Below are positions 35,897 through 44,340 of a stretch of 64,000 nucleotides of DNA, piece by piece. The notes below the pieces were generated by a model. The model worked only from the letters and a program-made list of their open reading frames with translations. It was not told where the DNA came from and did no database searches. The DNA comes from CAMCXE01 sp036520615 (lineage in GTDB: Bacteria > Pseudomonadota > Gammaproteobacteria > Pseudomonadales > Cellvibrionaceae). The translations under genes were made by a program, and so were the position numbers. Numbering within the stretch: the stretch's first letter is position 1; every line of letters starts with the position of its first letter. The stretch covers positions 1-64,000 of the forward strand of contig DATDJI010000091.1 of NCBI GenBank assembly GCA_036520615.1. Reading direction: 5' to 3'.

Positions 35897-36161
35897 GAAT
35901 ATGTTTCCTCTCTTCAGGTTGCAGGTTCTTAATTGCCAGGCGCAGCTGGAAAAACGTGGAGCCTTAATTGGGGCTGGAGGGGGGCGATTTCAATGGGGAG
36001 GGTGTATTTAGGTCCGATGGAATCGCACAGAAGGTGTCGTAGCGGCGGCTGACATCAGTTTCCCTTTGTCTTCGGTTTCTCTTACCAGGGCTTGGTCTTC
36101 TGCTCTTGTCACACTCAATTAGCTGGCCGATGAGGCCGACCCATGAATGGCGTTTATGAAC

Positions 36162-36536
36162 CTAAGGGGGTTCGATTAAATGCTCATAAATCCGGTTCAG
36201 CACACCTTCAATGTTGTGGGTAATGTCTAAATTGGTAAAGCGTAAAATCTTTAAACCTTGCGCCTGAATAAATTCACTCCGCAATTGGTCGTATTCTTGT
36301 TTGCCTTGCCAATAATGGCTCTCGCCATCAAGCTCAATTATTAATTGTGCAGCCGGGCAATAAAAATCCACACTATAAGGACCGATGCCATGCTGCCTGC
36401 GAAATTTGACACCCAACTGCCCACCGCGAATTTTTGCCCACAATAACCGCTCGATCGGTGAGGCAGTTTTGCGCATTTCTTGTCGCAGGGGTTTTTGTAA
36501 TTTGCGATTAAATATTTTATCGATTTTCTCTTCCAT
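36162..36536 (-). CDS. DUF559 Vsr-like endonuclease-fold protein
   Basis: 124 residues. Motifs of the DUF559 family, which has the PD-(D/E)XK / Vsr-like fold: MRKTASPIERLLWAKIR, FRRQHGIGPYSVDFYCP (catalytic Asp), LIIELDGESHYW (Glu/Asp), YDQLRSEFIQAQGLKILRFT. The GGAG site is 5 bases before the ATG. Family members are suspected nucleases and are often found as isolated genes beside short repeats. Here a G/C-strand-biased inverted repeat starts about 150 bases upstream. No restriction or repair partner is present. Confidence 0.85.
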   Translation of the reverse strand: MEEKIDKIFNRKLQKPLRQEMRKTASPIERLLWAKIRGGQLGVKFRRQHGIGPYSVDFYCPAAQLIIELDGESHYWQGKQEYDQLRSEFIQAQGLKILRFTNLDITHNIEGVLNRIYEHLIEPP

Positions 36537-36950
36537 AAATGCTCCGTTTATAGGTAGTCTAAAAATAATCTCGAGCTAATTAACATTGCATCTACTAATA
36601 AATCCGTACTGCACTCCGCCCAGCCCAAATTCATTAAGTTAAGGTTTTATGCACAGTTTATCGGGCATTTCCCCTCGATTAGAAACCCCCTCCCAGCCTC
36701 CCCCTTAAAAAGGGGAAGGAGCTAAAACCCTAGCCCGGAATTAAAATTATATGATCGACTAGCTCGCGAGCACTTACAGCCCCCTCCCCTTTTCAAGGGG
36801 AGGGCTGGGAGGGGGTTTTGGTCTAAGCCACAATTTAAGCACAGCGATAAGTTGTTCTAAATTGGTGGGCAACAAGTTGCCCACCTCACAAAATCTGATG
36901 GTTTCAAAAGACGATTTTTAATCCATCAAGAGTTATCGATCTTAGCATCA
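36537..36950. other. Intergenic interval dominated by an inverted repeat
   Basis: About 410 bases; contains the C-rich/G-rich inverted repeat (36683-36818) and no other identifiable feature. The interval between the arms is AT-rich with no ORF. Confidence 0.6.
36683..36818. repeat. Inverted repeat of the CCCCCTCCCAGCCTCCCC type
   Basis: Left arm 36683-36706 and right arm 36795-36818 are 24 bases each and match in inverted orientation except at two positions. Each arm is flanked by its own small hairpin: CCCCTT with AAGGGG on the left, CCCCTTTTCAAGGGG on the right. C-rich repeats of this type are scattered through many bacterial genomes and are often near DUF559 genes, as here; that link is from general experience, not a search. 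Confidence 0.75.
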
Positions 36951-37472
36951 TCACCTGCTGTGGCGTTGCTGACCAGATTCGCTAAGTAGTTGGTCTAGAA
37001 AATCTTCACAAGCGTCTAATTTAATTTGGTATGCATCACGCTGCTCCTCCCAGCGGAGAATCCTAGTAGCATTAACATCTTGCTTATAGATCAATTGCGT
37101 TTGAGGGCTTATATAGTCACCGTTCTCCATCTTCTGAGGCAACTTGGAAAGTTTTGTCTTATAACTTTCCAGCATGGTTATCGTTGCCGCCAACTTAAGC
37201 TGTGATCGATTGAATTCGGCAGCTTGCGCAATCAATTTTCTCTGTTGTAGAACATTCCTGTAAAGACCAACAAGGGTAGCCAAAGATATTATCGGATTTA
37301 GCCAACCAAATCCGTCTCCAAATTGGCCGAATGATGATATTGTTGGCGAAGCGAATCCTACTCCGATGTTTACTAAAATTAGGATCAAAATTACAACAAT
37401 TGGAATCCATAATTCCGGATGAGGGTATTCATCAAATATTCCCTTTTCGGATACTGAATTTTCTACTGTCAT
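36951..37472 (-). CDS. Hypothetical inner-membrane protein
   Basis: Start at the ATG at 37472, with AGGTGG five bases upstream; 173 residues. Two hydrophobic segments (LWIPIVVILILILVNIGVG, about 20-38, and LNPIISLATLVGLYRNVL, about 57-75) are followed by a coiled-coil-like charged region (LYRNVLQQRKLIAQAAEF, then a long AATITMLESYKTKLSKL segment), rich in Gln, Glu and Lys. The C-terminus is cytoplasmic and helical. I do not recognise a family; the shape resembles phage-defence or signalling accessory proteins, but there is no evidence for that. Confidence 0.6.
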   Translation of the reverse strand: MTVENSVSEKGIFDEYPHPELWIPIVVILILILVNIGVGFASPTISSFGQFGDGFGWLNPIISLATLVGLYRNVLQQRKLIAQAAEFNRSQLKLAATITMLESYKTKLSKLPQKMENGDYISPQTQLIYKQDVNATRILRWEEQRDAYQIKLDACEDFLDQLLSESGQQRHSR

Positions 37473-37547
37473 ATCCACCTCTCGATTTAATTTTGACCCT
37501 AAAAAGTTCAGCGGCAATAATTTAATAAATTATCGACAATCAAAAAA

Positions 37548-39212
37548 CTAAACTTTCAAAGGCTTATACTTAACCCTTTTGGGCTGAGAATCCTTCCCCT
37601 TACGCTTAATAAAATCCTCATGGTATTCCGTATAATTCCCCTCAAAAAACACAATCTCACTATCCCCTTCATAAGCCAAAATATGTGTAGCCACACGATC
37701 CAAAAACCAGCGGTCGTGCGAAATTACCAATGCACAGCCGGGAAAAGCCGCAATGGCTTCTTCCAGCGCACGCAAAGTTTCCACATCCAAATCGTTGGAA
37801 GGTTCGTCGAGTAATAATACGTTCGCGCCTTTTTTTAATGTGTCGGCTAAGTGCAGACGACCGCGTTCACCACCGGATAAATCACCCACACGTTTTTGTT
37901 GATCATTGCCTTTAAAATTAAAGCGGCCTAAATAGGCGCGGCTGGAGGTTTCGTAATTGCCGATTTTTATAATATCGGCACCGCCGGAAACCGCTTCCCA
38001 CACGCTTTTATCGTTATCTAATTTGTCGCGGCTTTGATCGACGAAGGCGAGGTTCACAGTTTCGCCAATAACAATTTCACCACTGTCCGGTTTTTCTTGC
38101 CCGGTAATCATGCGGAATAGAGTTGATTTACCGGCGCCGTTACCGCCGACAATGCCGACAATTGCGCCTTTAGGAATGGTAAACGTTAATTTATCCATTA
38201 ATACGCGATCGCCGTAGGCTTTGCTGACATTATGGAATTCAATAACCTTATCGCCCAAGCGCTCACCCGGTGGAATATATATTTCGTTAGTTTCGTTGCG
38301 GGCTTGAAATTCCTGGCTTTGCATTTCTTCAAAACGCGCTAAACGCGCTTTACTTTTCGCTTGGCGGCCTTTGGGGTTTTGGCGCACCCACTCTAATTCA
38401 GCTTTAAGCGCTTTTTGGTGGGAGGCTTCCGAGCGCTGTTCTTGTTCTAAGCGTTTTTCTTTGGCTTCCAACCAGGTGGAATAATTGCCTTCGTACGGAA
38501 TGCCCTGGCCGCGGTCGAGTTCTAAAATCCAACCGGCGGCGTTATCTAAAAAGTAACGGTCATGCGTGATGGCCACTACGGTGCCGCTGAAACTTAATAA
38601 AAATTGCTCCAGCCAATAAACGGATTCTGCGTCCAAGTGGTTTGTTGGTTCGTCTAATAACAACATATCCGGACGCGAGAGCAATAACCGGCACAGGGCT
38701 ACGCGGCGTTTTTCTCCGCCCGAGAGTTTACTTACGTCAGCATCCCAAGGTGGCAAGCGCAAGGCGTCGGCGGCGACTTCTAATGTGTGATTGAGGTTGT
38801 GGGCGTCCCAAGTGGCGATGATGTCTTCTAGCTGGCCTTGGCGTTTGGCCAGGGCATCAAAGTCGGCGTCAGGTTCGGCGTAGGCTGCATAAACAGCATC
38901 GAGACCTGCGAGGGCGTCCACGGCTTCGCGCACACCGTCTTCCACATTGCCGCGCACATCTTTGCTTGGGTCTAAATGCGGTTCTTGCTCTAGATAGCCG
39001 ATTTTAATGCCGGGCATTGGCCGCGCTTCGCCGATAAAATCTTGATCCACCCCCGCCATAATGCGTAACAAACTTGATTTACCCGAGCCGTTTAGGCCGA
39101 GCACGCCAATTTTGGCGCCAGGGAAAAATGACAGGGAAATATCTTTAAGAATTTGGCGTTTAGGCGGCACGATTTTGCCAAGCCGGTGCATGGTGTAAAC
39201 GTATTGAGCCAT
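37548..39212 (-). CDS. ettA: Energy-dependent translational throttle protein (ABC-F)
   Basis: 554 residues, the standard EttA length. Two ABC domains: Walker A GLNGSGKSSLLRIMAG and GGNGAGKSTLFRM; signatures LSGGEKRRVALCRLL and LSGGERGRLHLADTL; Walker B LLLDEPTNHLD and LLLDEPSNDLD. The linker between them (PtIM, ~245-310) is basic. The N-terminus MAQYVYTMHRLGKIVPPKRQ is typical. It binds the ribosomal E-site and gates entry into elongation according to the ATP/ADP ratio. AGGA lies 8 bases before the ATG. Single-gene unit. Confidence 0.97.
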   Translation of the reverse strand: MAQYVYTMHRLGKIVPPKRQILKDISLSFFPGAKIGVLGLNGSGKSSLLRIMAGVDQDFIGEARPMPGIKIGYLEQEPHLDPSKDVRGNVEDGVREAVDALAGLDAVYAAYAEPDADFDALAKRQGQLEDIIATWDAHNLNHTLEVAADALRLPPWDADVSKLSGGEKRRVALCRLLLSRPDMLLLDEPTNHLDAESVYWLEQFLLSFSGTVVAITHDRYFLDNAAGWILELDRGQGIPYEGNYSTWLEAKEKRLEQEQRSEASHQKALKAELEWVRQNPKGRQAKSKARLARFEEMQSQEFQARNETNEIYIPPGERLGDKVIEFHNVSKAYGDRVLMDKLTFTIPKGAIVGIVGGNGAGKSTLFRMITGQEKPDSGEIVIGETVNLAFVDQSRDKLDNDKSVWEAVSGGADIIKIGNYETSSRAYLGRFNFKGNDQQKRVGDLSGGERGRLHLADTLKKGANVLLLDEPSNDLDVETLRALEEAIAAFPGCALVISHDRWFLDRVATHILAYEGDSEIVFFEGNYTEYHEDFIKRKGKDSQPKRVKYKPLKV

Positions 39213-39597
39213 GGAATGATCCTGCGAGATGAAAGGAATTAATAGTATTAAGAGGGAGGTGTTACGAAATGTCGGCGCGAAGGTTAGCCTTGCGGCGGCG
39301 TAAATTCAAATGCTTCGGGCAAAAGTAAAGGGGCGGGTTTTGATTTTGCCCATACTGTCCCCTTATCTGCGCTAGCAATGCTATTGCAGGAGGAGCCAAG
39401 CTGGCGGCACGCCGCCGACACATAAGCTTGCCGATACCTCCAACAGTTTTTAATTTTATTTTAAAAATGCGCAGGTGAATGCAAATGCAAACTTTGCTCT
39501 TTTTAAACAAACCGGTTTTGCCAACTTATTCACTATGCCTCATCCCTCGCGCTCCTAATCTACGGATAAATTTAGGATTAACCCATTGGATGACATC
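39213..39597. other. Divergent intergenic region ettA / LRR lipoprotein
   Basis: About 385 bases. It holds a strong hairpin at 39402-39415 (GGCGGCACGCCGCC) and otherwise nothing identifiable; it should contain both promoters. A minus-strand 82-codon ORF here is not supported. Confidence 0.5.
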
Positions 39598-41517
39598 ATG
39601 AAATTATTAATAATTATCGGCATTTTTGGCATCGCCACTACTCTTATTGGTTGTAATGCTCAGCCAGCACCAGGTTCAACTACATTGCCACCGATTTTCC
39701 AGGTGCGCCAAAAGCTCAGCGAGTTAACATTTGACAGCCCTTGGATTAAGAGCTGCATCGCCGACGCCCAGTTAGGCAGTAAAATTCAATACGTTGATGA
39801 ATTAACCGCATTACGCTGTGTTGGTTACCCAAAAGGTTTTGAGAGTTATATTCGTGGCCAACAAGGTCGCGACATGATTGTTACCTCTACACGTGGCATT
39901 GAGCAGCTGACAGCGCTTAAAGAATTAGACCTTAGCGATAATTATATTGCCTATATAGACCTATCCTCTCTCAAAAATTTAACAACGTTAGATCTCAGCG
40001 GTAATTTGTTGCAAAATCTCGATCTTTCTCATTACGCGCAATTAAAAAAACTGGCGATTGCTGGAAACCCTTTGTACCACCTTACGTTGCCGCAAAATGG
40101 TCAGCTGGAATCCCTAATTCTCGCTGACTATAAAAATTCTTCGTATTTAGGAATTTCTACTTTAAAAAGTCACTTAAATAGTGGAGGGGAGCTACTGACT
40201 GACAAGCGTTTCTTTGATGAACAATCCAGTTTGCTTCTAGCTGATGACAGCTTTAAACGTTTAAAAAATCTGGATTTCTCTCAACAGCGTGGGTTGAAAA
40301 ATTTGTTTGCTCAGAACGCTCAATTAAAAAACATTGCGCTGGGTACGTTTCCTGTCAATAACTCGGTTGAACAACTTGATCTCTCAATGAATGAGCTTAC
40401 GTCTGTCGACCTAAATCGATTGGCTAAACTGCAGACTCTTAACGTTAGCGCAAACAATATCGCGAGTTTGGATTTAACTGCATTGACACAGTTACAGACA
40501 TTAAATGTTTCTTTCAATAAACCCACTCTGACTAAAATTACCGCCTTAAAAGGCAATAAGCTTAAATCCATAGACCTTACCGGCACCCATGTATCAGATG
40601 AGGATTTGCAGAATTTATTTGCTTCAAAAAGCTTAGAAGTTGTGAATATGGCAGGTGCAGGCACTAACTTTACACCGGCTTCTATCGCACCGAGCCTTAC
40701 CGTTTTAAATGTTTCCGGCCATTACACATCCACCGATTTTGCAGCCGCGACCAATTTAAAAGAATTATCACTTTCAGGGGGCTCCATTAAAGGGCTGGAT
40801 TTTTCCGGATTGACACATTTAGAAAAAATAACGATTAGCGGCACCCAGATAGAACTTGGCGCTACAATCAGCTGCGCCGATCGTTTAGCGTCTCTCGGGG
40901 TATATACTCTTGATGATACCTTTTCACTTAAAACAGCTGCGCAGTGCTCGATCGGCAGCCTAGGCCTTTCATCTGATAAAATTTTAAATAAGGTTGATTT
41001 ATCGGCGCTTAATGTAGATGAGATTGCAATTATAGCTAGGGACACTAGCTATAAAAATATTGCATTAAATACCAGCCTAAAGAGTATTAGCCTTGATGGT
41101 GTCGTCGATGCCGATCGCTTCAGTTTTTATGATTTCCAGTATTTACAAAATTTGCGATTCGCCAATACAAGGTTCTCTACATTAAGCCTAAAAGGTGCTG
41201 GAGCAGATTTGACTTCCTTTAGCTTGGAAAATGTCTTCCTTGATCAGCTCGACCTGAGCGGAAATTATTCACCTATTAGTAAGCTGGATTTTTACTTTGT
41301 CGATTTAGCTAAACTCAATCTCACGCCGGTGGCGCGCACGCTAAAAGAGCTACGGTTGGTTGAAACTTCTATCACGCAATTAGAAACACCTAAATTAAAT
41401 TCAGATATAAAACTTTCAATTTACGCACTTAAATTAGATGAAAAAAGCCAAGCGAATTTTAAGAAAGCCACTGGATATACATTAGATGCTAATGGGAATG
41501 GACCATTAAATTTTTAA
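39598..41517 (+). CDS. Leucine-rich-repeat lipoprotein
   Basis: 639 residues from the ATG at 39598 (GGATG about 7 bases upstream); the earlier start at 39586 adds only four residues. Lipoprotein signal with lipobox LIGC. A long array of ~21-residue leucine-rich repeats runs from about residue 100 to the end (LKELDLSDNYIAYIDLSSLK, LTTLDLSGNLL, LQTLNVSANNI and similar), degenerating in the middle. Cysteines are few. It should be anchored in the outer membrane or periplasm and act in protein or polysaccharide binding. No neighbour suggests a partner. AT-rich codon use suggests it is not highly expressed. Confidence 0.85.
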   Translation: MKLLIIIGIFGIATTLIGCNAQPAPGSTTLPPIFQVRQKLSELTFDSPWIKSCIADAQLGSKIQYVDELTALRCVGYPKGFESYIRGQQGRDMIVTSTRGIEQLTALKELDLSDNYIAYIDLSSLKNLTTLDLSGNLLQNLDLSHYAQLKKLAIAGNPLYHLTLPQNGQLESLILADYKNSSYLGISTLKSHLNSGGELLTDKRFFDEQSSLLLADDSFKRLKNLDFSQQRGLKNLFAQNAQLKNIALGTFPVNNSVEQLDLSMNELTSVDLNRLAKLQTLNVSANNIASLDLTALTQLQTLNVSFNKPTLTKITALKGNKLKSIDLTGTHVSDEDLQNLFASKSLEVVNMAGAGTNFTPASIAPSLTVLNVSGHYTSTDFAAATNLKELSLSGGSIKGLDFSGLTHLEKITISGTQIELGATISCADRLASLGVYTLDDTFSLKTAAQCSIGSLGLSSDKILNKVDLSALNVDEIAIIARDTSYKNIALNTSLKSISLDGVVDADRFSFYDFQYLQNLRFANTRFSTLSLKGAGADLTSFSLENVFLDQLDLSGNYSPISKLDFYFVDLAKLNLTPVARTLKELRLVETSITQLETPKLNSDIKLSIYALKLDEKSQANFKKATGYTLDANGNGPLNF

Positions 41518-41681
41518 TGGTGTAATAGTGCACGCTGTTTAATCCCGCCGATGATTGGAGTCTATATAAGGCTCCAACGTGTGGACATGTAGATCCCACA
41601 AAGCCTTAAGCTGTCACCCCCAAGATCGTTAATTGATTGACATGGGGTTAATAGCGGTGAGGTGAGTTAAATGTGACGGGC

Positions 41682-41715
41682 AATAAAAAAGGCCTGCATT
41701 TTCATGCAAGCCTTT
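41682..41715 (-). terminator. Terminator of tRNA-Phe
   Basis: On the minus strand: AAAGGCTTGCAT, loop GAAA, ATGCAGGCCTTT, then a T-run. It has 11 of 12 pairs and starts 8 bases after the tRNA CCA end. Confidence 0.9.
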
Positions 41716-41722
41716 AAATTTG

Positions 41723-41798
41723 TGGTGCCCGGAGGCGGAATCGAACCACCGACACGGGGATTTTCAATCCCCTGCTCTACCGACTGAGCTATCCGGGC
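41723..41798 (-). tRNA. tRNA-Phe (anticodon GAA)
   Basis: 76 bases including an encoded 3' CCA. On the minus strand it begins GCCCGGATAGCTCAGTCGGT and ends CCGGGCACCA, so the acceptor stem GCCCGGA/TCCGGGC is complete. The anticodon loop TTGAAAA lies between GGGGA and TCCCC; the T-loop is GGTTCGATTCC. Phe is assigned from the GAA anticodon and the standard fold. Confidence 0.98.
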
Positions 41799-41830
41799 GC
41801 TTAGGTGCTGCTTAAGCGAGGCGCGTATTA

Positions 41831-41874
41831 AACCCGCTTGAGGTGCCCTCGTCAAGCGAAGAGCGGGCTTTTTT
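41831..41874. terminator. Terminator-like structure between yggX and tRNA-Phe
   Basis: Two overlapping hairpins that cannot form together: CCCGCT (41833-41838) / AGCGGG (41862-41867), and CGCTTGA (41835-41841) / TCAAGCG (41852-41858). On the plus strand T6 follows; on the minus strand the downstream bases are weaker (TTTAAT). It most likely ends yggX transcripts. Confidence 0.5.
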
Positions 41875-41889
41875 ACGCCCTATAAAATT

Positions 41890-42168
41890 TTATTTTGCTT
41901 GTTCTTCAGGCACATAGCCGTCGGCTTGATCAATCTGTTCGTTATTTAGGAATTTTTCCAATTGTTCAGAAAGATATTTGCGGTGGGCGGCGTCCATGAG
42001 GTTTAAGCGTTTTTCGTTTATTAAGCGGGTTTGATGGGTCATCCATTCTTCCCACGCTTGTTTGGATACCGACTCAAACAAAGCAAGGCCTTTTGGGCTG
42101 GGGTTTGGTGGGGCGTCTAAACCGGGCAGTTCGGCTTGATATTTACGACAAAAAACGCTGCGGTTCAT
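41890..42168 (-). CDS. yggX: Fe(2+)-trafficking protein YggX
   Basis: 92 residues, the family length. Starts MNRSVFCRKYQAELPGLDAP with the conserved Cys7, then LALFESVSKQAWEEWMTHQT, LINEKRLNLMDAAHRKYLSE and a short acidic C-terminus. It protects iron-sulfur enzymes, including MutY, from oxidation and takes part in iron trafficking. The gene is 28 bases downstream of mutY, the classic mutY-yggX pair. Confidence 0.97.
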   Translation of the reverse strand: MNRSVFCRKYQAELPGLDAPPNPSPKGLALFESVSKQAWEEWMTHQTRLINEKRLNLMDAAHRKYLSEQLEKFLNNEQIDQADGYVPEEQAK

Positions 42169-42196
42169 AGGCTTTCCTGATGATCAAACGTAAAAA

Positions 42197-43243
42197 TTAG
42201 TTTTGTTCGAGTAATAGTTTTACTGGCGCGGCAAGCCCGATCGACTGGGGCGCGGCGCGATCGTACCACAACCAGGTTCCGCTATCCTGCACACCCGGCG
42301 CGGCTGTTACGCTGGCTAAGCGCGGCTGAATAATCAATTCGTAATGACTAAAACGATGGGCCAAAGGCGGTAGGGCTTTTAACTGGCGCAGATTTTTGAT
42401 CATTGGGTGCAGCTGACATGCCTGCTGTAATGCCGTTTCATCGCTAAACTCCGGCAGGCTCCAAAGCCCGCCCCAGATGCCTTGTGCAGGGCGCTTTTGC
42501 AGCAAAATTTGGCCGTCTTTAGTACGCGCGAGCAACATAAAACAGGTTTTGGTCGGTACGGCTTTAGCAGGTTTTTTGCCGGGGTAGAGTGCTTGGCTTT
42601 GGGTTTTGAAGGCTTGGCACTGGCTTTTGAGCGGGCAGATAGGGCAATTCGGCTGAGATTTTTTGCATACAGTGGCACCTATATCCATCATCACCTGCGT
42701 GTAGATGCGGCAATTTTCTTGCGGTGCTAGTGCTTCGGCCAGGTTCCAAAGTTGTGTGGCAACTGCAGGTGCGCCAGGCCAGCCGGGCACAGCTCCCACT
42801 CGCGCCAATACCCGCTTTACATTGCCATCCAAAATGGCCGCTGGCAGATCAAACGCGAGGCTGCGAATGGCACCTGCGGTGGAGCGACCGATGCCTGGCA
42901 GCGCCATGAGCTTATCTAACTCGGATGGAAACCCTCCGAGCGCTACCACTTGCTGGGCGCAAGCAAGCAGGTTGCGGGCGCGGGCGTAATAACCTAGCCC
43001 TGTCCATAGGTGTAACACCTCATCAAGCGGTGCGCAGGCTAGGTCTTCGACCGTCGGGAAGCGATGGGTAAAGCGCGCAAAATACGGGATGACGGTTTCT
43101 ACCTGGGTCTGCTGCAGCATAACCTCCGATAGCCACACGCGATAGGGGCTGATTTTTTGCTGCCAGGGTAAATGCTTGCGGCCGTGGGTTTGATACCAGG
43201 CCAGTACGGCCTGTCGAAATTTTGTTTTTTTGCTCGGAGTCAT
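42197..43243 (-). CDS. mutY: A/G-specific adenine glycosylase
   Basis: 348 residues. Catalytic motifs: WLSEVMLQQTQVETVIPYF with the active-site Glu; helix-hairpin-helix LPGIGRSTAGAIRSLAF; the catalytic Asp in ILDGNVKRVLARV; and the 4Fe-4S cluster Cys-x6-Cys-x2-Cys-x5-Cys (CKKSQPNCPICPLKSQC). The C-terminal NUDIX-like domain (~225-345) recognises 8-oxoG. It removes A mispaired with 8-oxoG. It is cotranscribed with yggX and its start is divergent from the iron-transport genes. Confidence 0.97.
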   Translation of the reverse strand: MTPSKKTKFRQAVLAWYQTHGRKHLPWQQKISPYRVWLSEVMLQQTQVETVIPYFARFTHRFPTVEDLACAPLDEVLHLWTGLGYYARARNLLACAQQVVALGGFPSELDKLMALPGIGRSTAGAIRSLAFDLPAAILDGNVKRVLARVGAVPGWPGAPAVATQLWNLAEALAPQENCRIYTQVMMDIGATVCKKSQPNCPICPLKSQCQAFKTQSQALYPGKKPAKAVPTKTCFMLLARTKDGQILLQKRPAQGIWGGLWSLPEFSDETALQQACQLHPMIKNLRQLKALPPLAHRFSHYELIIQPRLASVTAAPGVQDSGTWLWYDRAAPQSIGLAAPVKLLLEQN

Positions 43244-43255
43244 TGTGTGGCATTA

Positions 43256-43270
43256 TGAGAATAATTGTTA
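43256..43270. promoter_or_regulatory. Fur-box-like site
   Basis: TGAGAATAATTGTTA fits the 7-1-7 Fur consensus TGATAATNATTATCA at 11 of 14 informative positions. It lies 33-47 bases before the start of the iron-binding-protein gene and just upstream of mutY on the other strand. Iron-dependent repression of the transporter is inferred. Confidence 0.55.
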
Positions 43271-43302
43271 TTTGAATAGCGTTTGTATCCAGAGGATTGA
43301 CT

Positions 43303-44340
43303 GTGAGCCTATCAGCCATGCGTGTTTGTGCGCTAGTTGTGTTTACCCTTTTAAGTGCCGCCTGCGATAAGAAAACCGGCCAGAGTGGCGAGCCAGTTCA
43401 AAGCAAACGTGTGGTTACACTTTATACCGAGCGTAAAGAACATCTAATCAAACCCTTGTTGGATGCTTTCACGGCTAAAACCGGTGTTGAGGTACGTTAT
43501 ATTACCGATGCGGCAGCACCTTTAATTGCCCGCTTGGAGAGCGAAAAAGAAGCTACTCCCGCCGATATTTTGATGACTGTGGACGTCGGCAATTTATGGC
43601 AGGCGCAAAAACGCGGCCTGTTTCGCGCGATCGATTCACCCAACCTACAGGCGGCAATTCCCGCCAATATGCGCGCAGCGGATAACACTTGGTTTGGGTT
43701 ATCTTCAAGAGCTCGCACCATCATATATTCCACCGAGCGCGTAAAGCCTGCACAACTCTCCACCTACGAAGCCTTAGCAGATGAACAATGGCGCGGCCGA
43801 TTGTGTTTGCGAACGGCCAAAAAGGTTTATAACCAATCGTTGGTGGCCACAATGATCAACACGATTGGGGAGGCCAAAACCGAGGCCATCATTAAAGGTT
43901 GGGTGGCCAATCTTGCCACCGATCCCTACTCTGATGACAACATGACCATGCAGGCGATTCTGGCTGGCCAGTGCGATGTTGCCTTGGTGAACACCTATTA
44001 TTTTGGCCGCTTACAGTTGGACAACCCGAAAGTTGCGCTCGCGCTGTTTTGGCCGAATCAACAGGACCGCGGCGTACATGTAAATATATCTGGCGCAGGC
44101 GTCACCCGTTTTGCCAAAAATCCTCAGGATGCCCAGGCGCTTATTGAGTTTTTAGCTACACCTGAAGCTCAATACATATTTGCCGAAGCTAACCAAGAAT
44201 ATCCAGTTAATCCAGCCGTGAAAGCGGCGCCTAATGTATTAGCGTGGGGCGAGTTCAAGGCCGACCAGGTCAATGTAGAGGCTGCCGGGGTTTTACAGGA
44301 GGCGGCTATTAAGCTGATGGATCGCGCGGGTTATCGATGA
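43303..44340 (+). CDS. fbpA: Fe(III) ABC transporter, periplasmic binding lipoprotein
   Basis: I choose the GTG at 43303, six bases after AGAGGA, over the TTG at 43297 which touches that site; this gives 345 residues. A lipoprotein-type signal ends in LLSAAC. The mature part has the FbpA/IdiA pattern: VTLYTERKEHLIKPLLDAF, ADILMTVDVGNLWQAQKRG, LSSRARTIIYSTERV, and VALVNTYYFGRLQLDN with the paired Tyr that bind ferric iron. It captures Fe(III) and passes it to the permease. It overlaps the next gene by ATGA. Confidence 0.92.
   Translation: MSLSAMRVCALVVFTLLSAACDKKTGQSGEPVQSKRVVTLYTERKEHLIKPLLDAFTAKTGVEVRYITDAAAPLIARLESEKEATPADILMTVDVGNLWQAQKRGLFRAIDSPNLQAAIPANMRAADNTWFGLSSRARTIIYSTERVKPAQLSTYEALADEQWRGRLCLRTAKKVYNQSLVATMINTIGEAKTEAIIKGWVANLATDPYSDDNMTMQAILAGQCDVALVNTYYFGRLQLDNPKVALALFWPNQQDRGVHVNISGAGVTRFAKNPQDAQALIEFLATPEAQYIFAEANQEYPVNPAVKAAPNVLAWGEFKADQVNVEAAGVLQEAAIKLMDRAGYR

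Noticed and set aside
39262..39510. 82-codon basic ORF upstream of ettA
   Set aside because: No ribosome binding site or domain; lies in a promoter region with a GC hairpin.
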